From contig NC_063260.1 of NCBI RefSeq assembly GCF_019578655.1, forward strand, positions 26,374,888 through 26,438,887: a stretch of DNA of 64,000 bases, given 5' to 3'. Both the position numbers and the translations under genes were made by a program. The stretch comes from Ricinus communis (taxonomy: Eukaryota; Streptophyta; Magnoliopsida; Malpighiales; Euphorbiaceae). Positions within the stretch are counted from its first letter, which is position 1; every line of letters begins with the position of its first letter. Positions 62,301 through 64,000 of this stretch are shown in pieces. The notes below the pieces were generated by a model, which was not told the DNA's origin, made no database searches, and worked only from the letters and a program-made list of their open reading frames with translations.

Positions 62301-62432
62301 AATTAAATATGCACAACTCATGCATTTATATATGTTATGCAGGAATCGTTTGACACATCAAAGACTATCACATCTTCTGATGTCCATCAGATTTTTGAGA
62401 ATCTTGCAAAGAAGCGTCGGCGGATGGAGTGA
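59378..62432 (+). CDS. UBR7: UBR7-like protein with UBR box and PHD-type finger
   Basis: Five exons: 59378-59458, 59904-60062, 60666-60926, 61484-62155 and 62343-62432, giving 420 residues. A short acidic N terminus (MDGAFEDDNEQSITIDEYL) leads to a UBR-type zinc box at about 41-105 (CTYTTGYMKRQAIFSCLTC, then CTACSLSCHDGHE, then FRCDCGNSKF). A PHD-like finger follows at about 128-186: C128, C130, C148, C151, H156, H159, C183 and C186. This finger is split by intron 3. Residues 190-290 are variable and rich in Ser, Asn and Asp. A conserved block then follows (WRDTLCRCDKCLDMY and DSIAEYEKMAKEKREEKL), ending in a basic LAKKRRRME tail. Animal UBR7 is a histone H2B ubiquitin ligase; activity of the plant form is inferred. 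Intron 3 starts with GTTGAT, a weak but GT donor. Proximity to LACS4- and LRR-type genes matches the order remembered for Arabidopsis chromosome 4. Confidence 0.93.
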
Positions 62433-64000
62433 GTTCTCCATTTGGTTCCCTATATGTTAAATGTAACCTCTCCTTTTGTTGGTCTTGGACCTGAATCTTA
62501 ATTTAGAACATTTTGGAAGCATGCCAAGGCTTTGGCTGTTATAATTTAGAATACTCAACTGGAATGAACCCTCTGGCCTTGTAGACTTGTGTGTTTATTC
62601 ACCTTTAATTTTTATTTGTTCTTCTGTATGGTATTTTTATTTTCCTGGCAGCGTATATTTCTAATTCTTGCAATGCCTTTGAGCTGTTGGATTCTGTTGG
62701 CTTTCACAACTCGTGCTCTTGTAGCAAGCCTAACTTGTTAGTTTTATTATTGGTTAGTTGTTAGTTACAGATTGAGGCAGGTGCATCATAGGATGGGCTA
62801 ATTCCTTTCCTTCCAATAAGCCTCCCTATTAACTCTTAGCTAAATTCTTGTTTCGGTGGTTACAAACTGGAGCTAGATTTTGAGAGTTTAAGACTAGGTT
62901 ATCCACCTGCGGACTTGAACCTGACCTGATGTTGGGATTTTGTTGAACTTAATTGCTAAGTGATGGTGTTCACTGAAATGTTGATTTTGTCAAAAGAAGC
63001 GGGGCCAGAGCAGGTGAATGAAGTTGCTGATCCGAAGATTGAGATCATGTGCCTCTACAGTTTACGATGTGCCCTCAAAAATATAAAACTATTAATCTCT
63101 TGCCTAAATATGAGTTATCTTCCAGTGGACATTATTGTTGCACCGATCTGTGAAAGCGAAATTGTCTTCTGATTATTGCTGTTGCATGCTACAGTACATA
63201 CATAAGAGGCAAATCTATAACAATTTATATAAGACAGACGAAAAATGACGGCTTTGACCTCCTCCCTTCTGTTGTACGTTTCTTCAAGACAGCTGCCTTA
63301 GTATCACTGGCTTATGCATTAATATATATATATGTCTGAAACGTCATTAAACATCATGCTTAACTCATTGATCATCTTCTTACTATAGATCCCGCATATG
63401 AGATCCATCTCTGTCTTTAGTTCTTGATGGTTTCAATTGAATTCCCCCGCAATGTTATGTACAATCGTGCCCTCAAATGTGTTTTGTTACTTCATGCTTT
63501 CATTTTCTCTCAAAATATGGATCTCATATCTGGGGTCTTTAGTAATGTGCTTACAGAACATAATTTAATGGATTACCTAACCATATTATTTTATGGATTA
63601 CCTAATATATTATTCAACTTTAGAGATGTAAATTTATTTTAACACACTGAATTACATCATTTTAAGATTTTGTAATTCTATTTATTTTAAAGATATTAAA
63701 AGTATATGTTATTTAGTGGCTAAAGTAAAAAAAAAATGATAAAATGTCCCATCAAAATTAGGTTTGAATCAATCAAACAAATTAAATATTTACCGAAATA
63801 AAAAAAACACAAACCTTCTTTTGAAGATTAATTTATAAATGAGTAAGGACCTTTTGTTGACTCAAAGAGTTTTGAAATTCAGCATAGAAAAAACAATGAT
63901 AAGTCTATATTATATATAGTTATTTAGAGTATTCTAAAGTTTTAATGATATATCTTTATATATAATATGGTGAAAATATGTATTTTATTTTAAGTTTAAT
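62433..64000. other. 3' flank of the UBR7-like gene and AT-rich sequence
   Basis: Contains the UBR7 3' UTR and then intergenic sequence, AT-rich from about 63620. Frames at 62960-63172 and 63424-63642 have no recognisable domain and look like chance. The window ends without a further gene start. Confidence 0.6.

Noticed and set aside
1..64000. CRISPR arrays, rRNA, bacterial operons or viral genes
   Set aside because: None seen; the repeats present are microsatellites, an AT-rich tandem array and transposon relics. No tRNA gene was recognised by eye, though a covariance search would be needed to exclude one.

Overview
The window is plant nuclear DNA. Genes are split by canonical GT-AG introns, and the spaces between them are long and AT-rich. 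The predicted proteins are typical flowering-plant types: a GH9 cellulase with CBM49, a clade A PP2C, a peroxisome-independent LACS, a GUB_WAK/RING ATL protein and nsLTPs. It reads as a eudicot; a Malpighiales-like species is only a guess. No virus, plasmid or bacterial feature was seen. All gene models were built by hand from reading frame, splice sites and protein homology remembered from the families.

Layout: (1) 330-2689 (+), a single-pass membrane protein of the DUF7356 type. (2) 2690-12626, a 9.9-kb gene-poor stretch holding a G-box/RY motif cluster near 4 kb. (3) 12627-16512 (+), a secreted GH9 class C endoglucanase. (4) 17776-19572 (-), a clade A-like PP2C resembling AHG1, with a foldback element in its second intron. 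(5) 23873-27069 (+), an RNI-type LRR protein with a small TRIM-like retroelement relic in intron 3. (6) 28015-34182 (-), a 19-exon long-chain acyl-CoA synthetase of the LACS4 type. (7) 34183-41245, AT-rich DNA with no gene. (8) 41246-45497 (-), a mitochondrial OXA1 insertase. (9) About 45.9-51.4 kb, a tandem segmental duplication carrying two type-1-like nsLTP genes (-), with four ~190-bp repeats between the units. (10) 51771-54237 (-), an ATL20/21-like RING-H2 receptor-type E3 ligase. (11) 54238-59377, AT-rich DNA with a hAT-like non-autonomous element flanked by a perfect 8-bp duplication. (12) 59378-62432 (+), a UBR7-like UBR-box/PHD protein.

There is no operon-like logic. The best contextual point is possible microsynteny: LRR protein, LACS4 and the UBR7/PHD protein recall the Arabidopsis neighbours At4g23840-At4g23850-At4g23860 (from memory). 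Here OXA1, the nsLTPs and the ATL gene lie between LACS4 and UBR7. I found no convincing unknown multi-gene system. The most interesting signals are the PP2C tryptophan-lock substitution, the well-bounded mobile-element relics, the nsLTP duplication with its repeat array, and the orphan promoter-like cluster near 4 kb.
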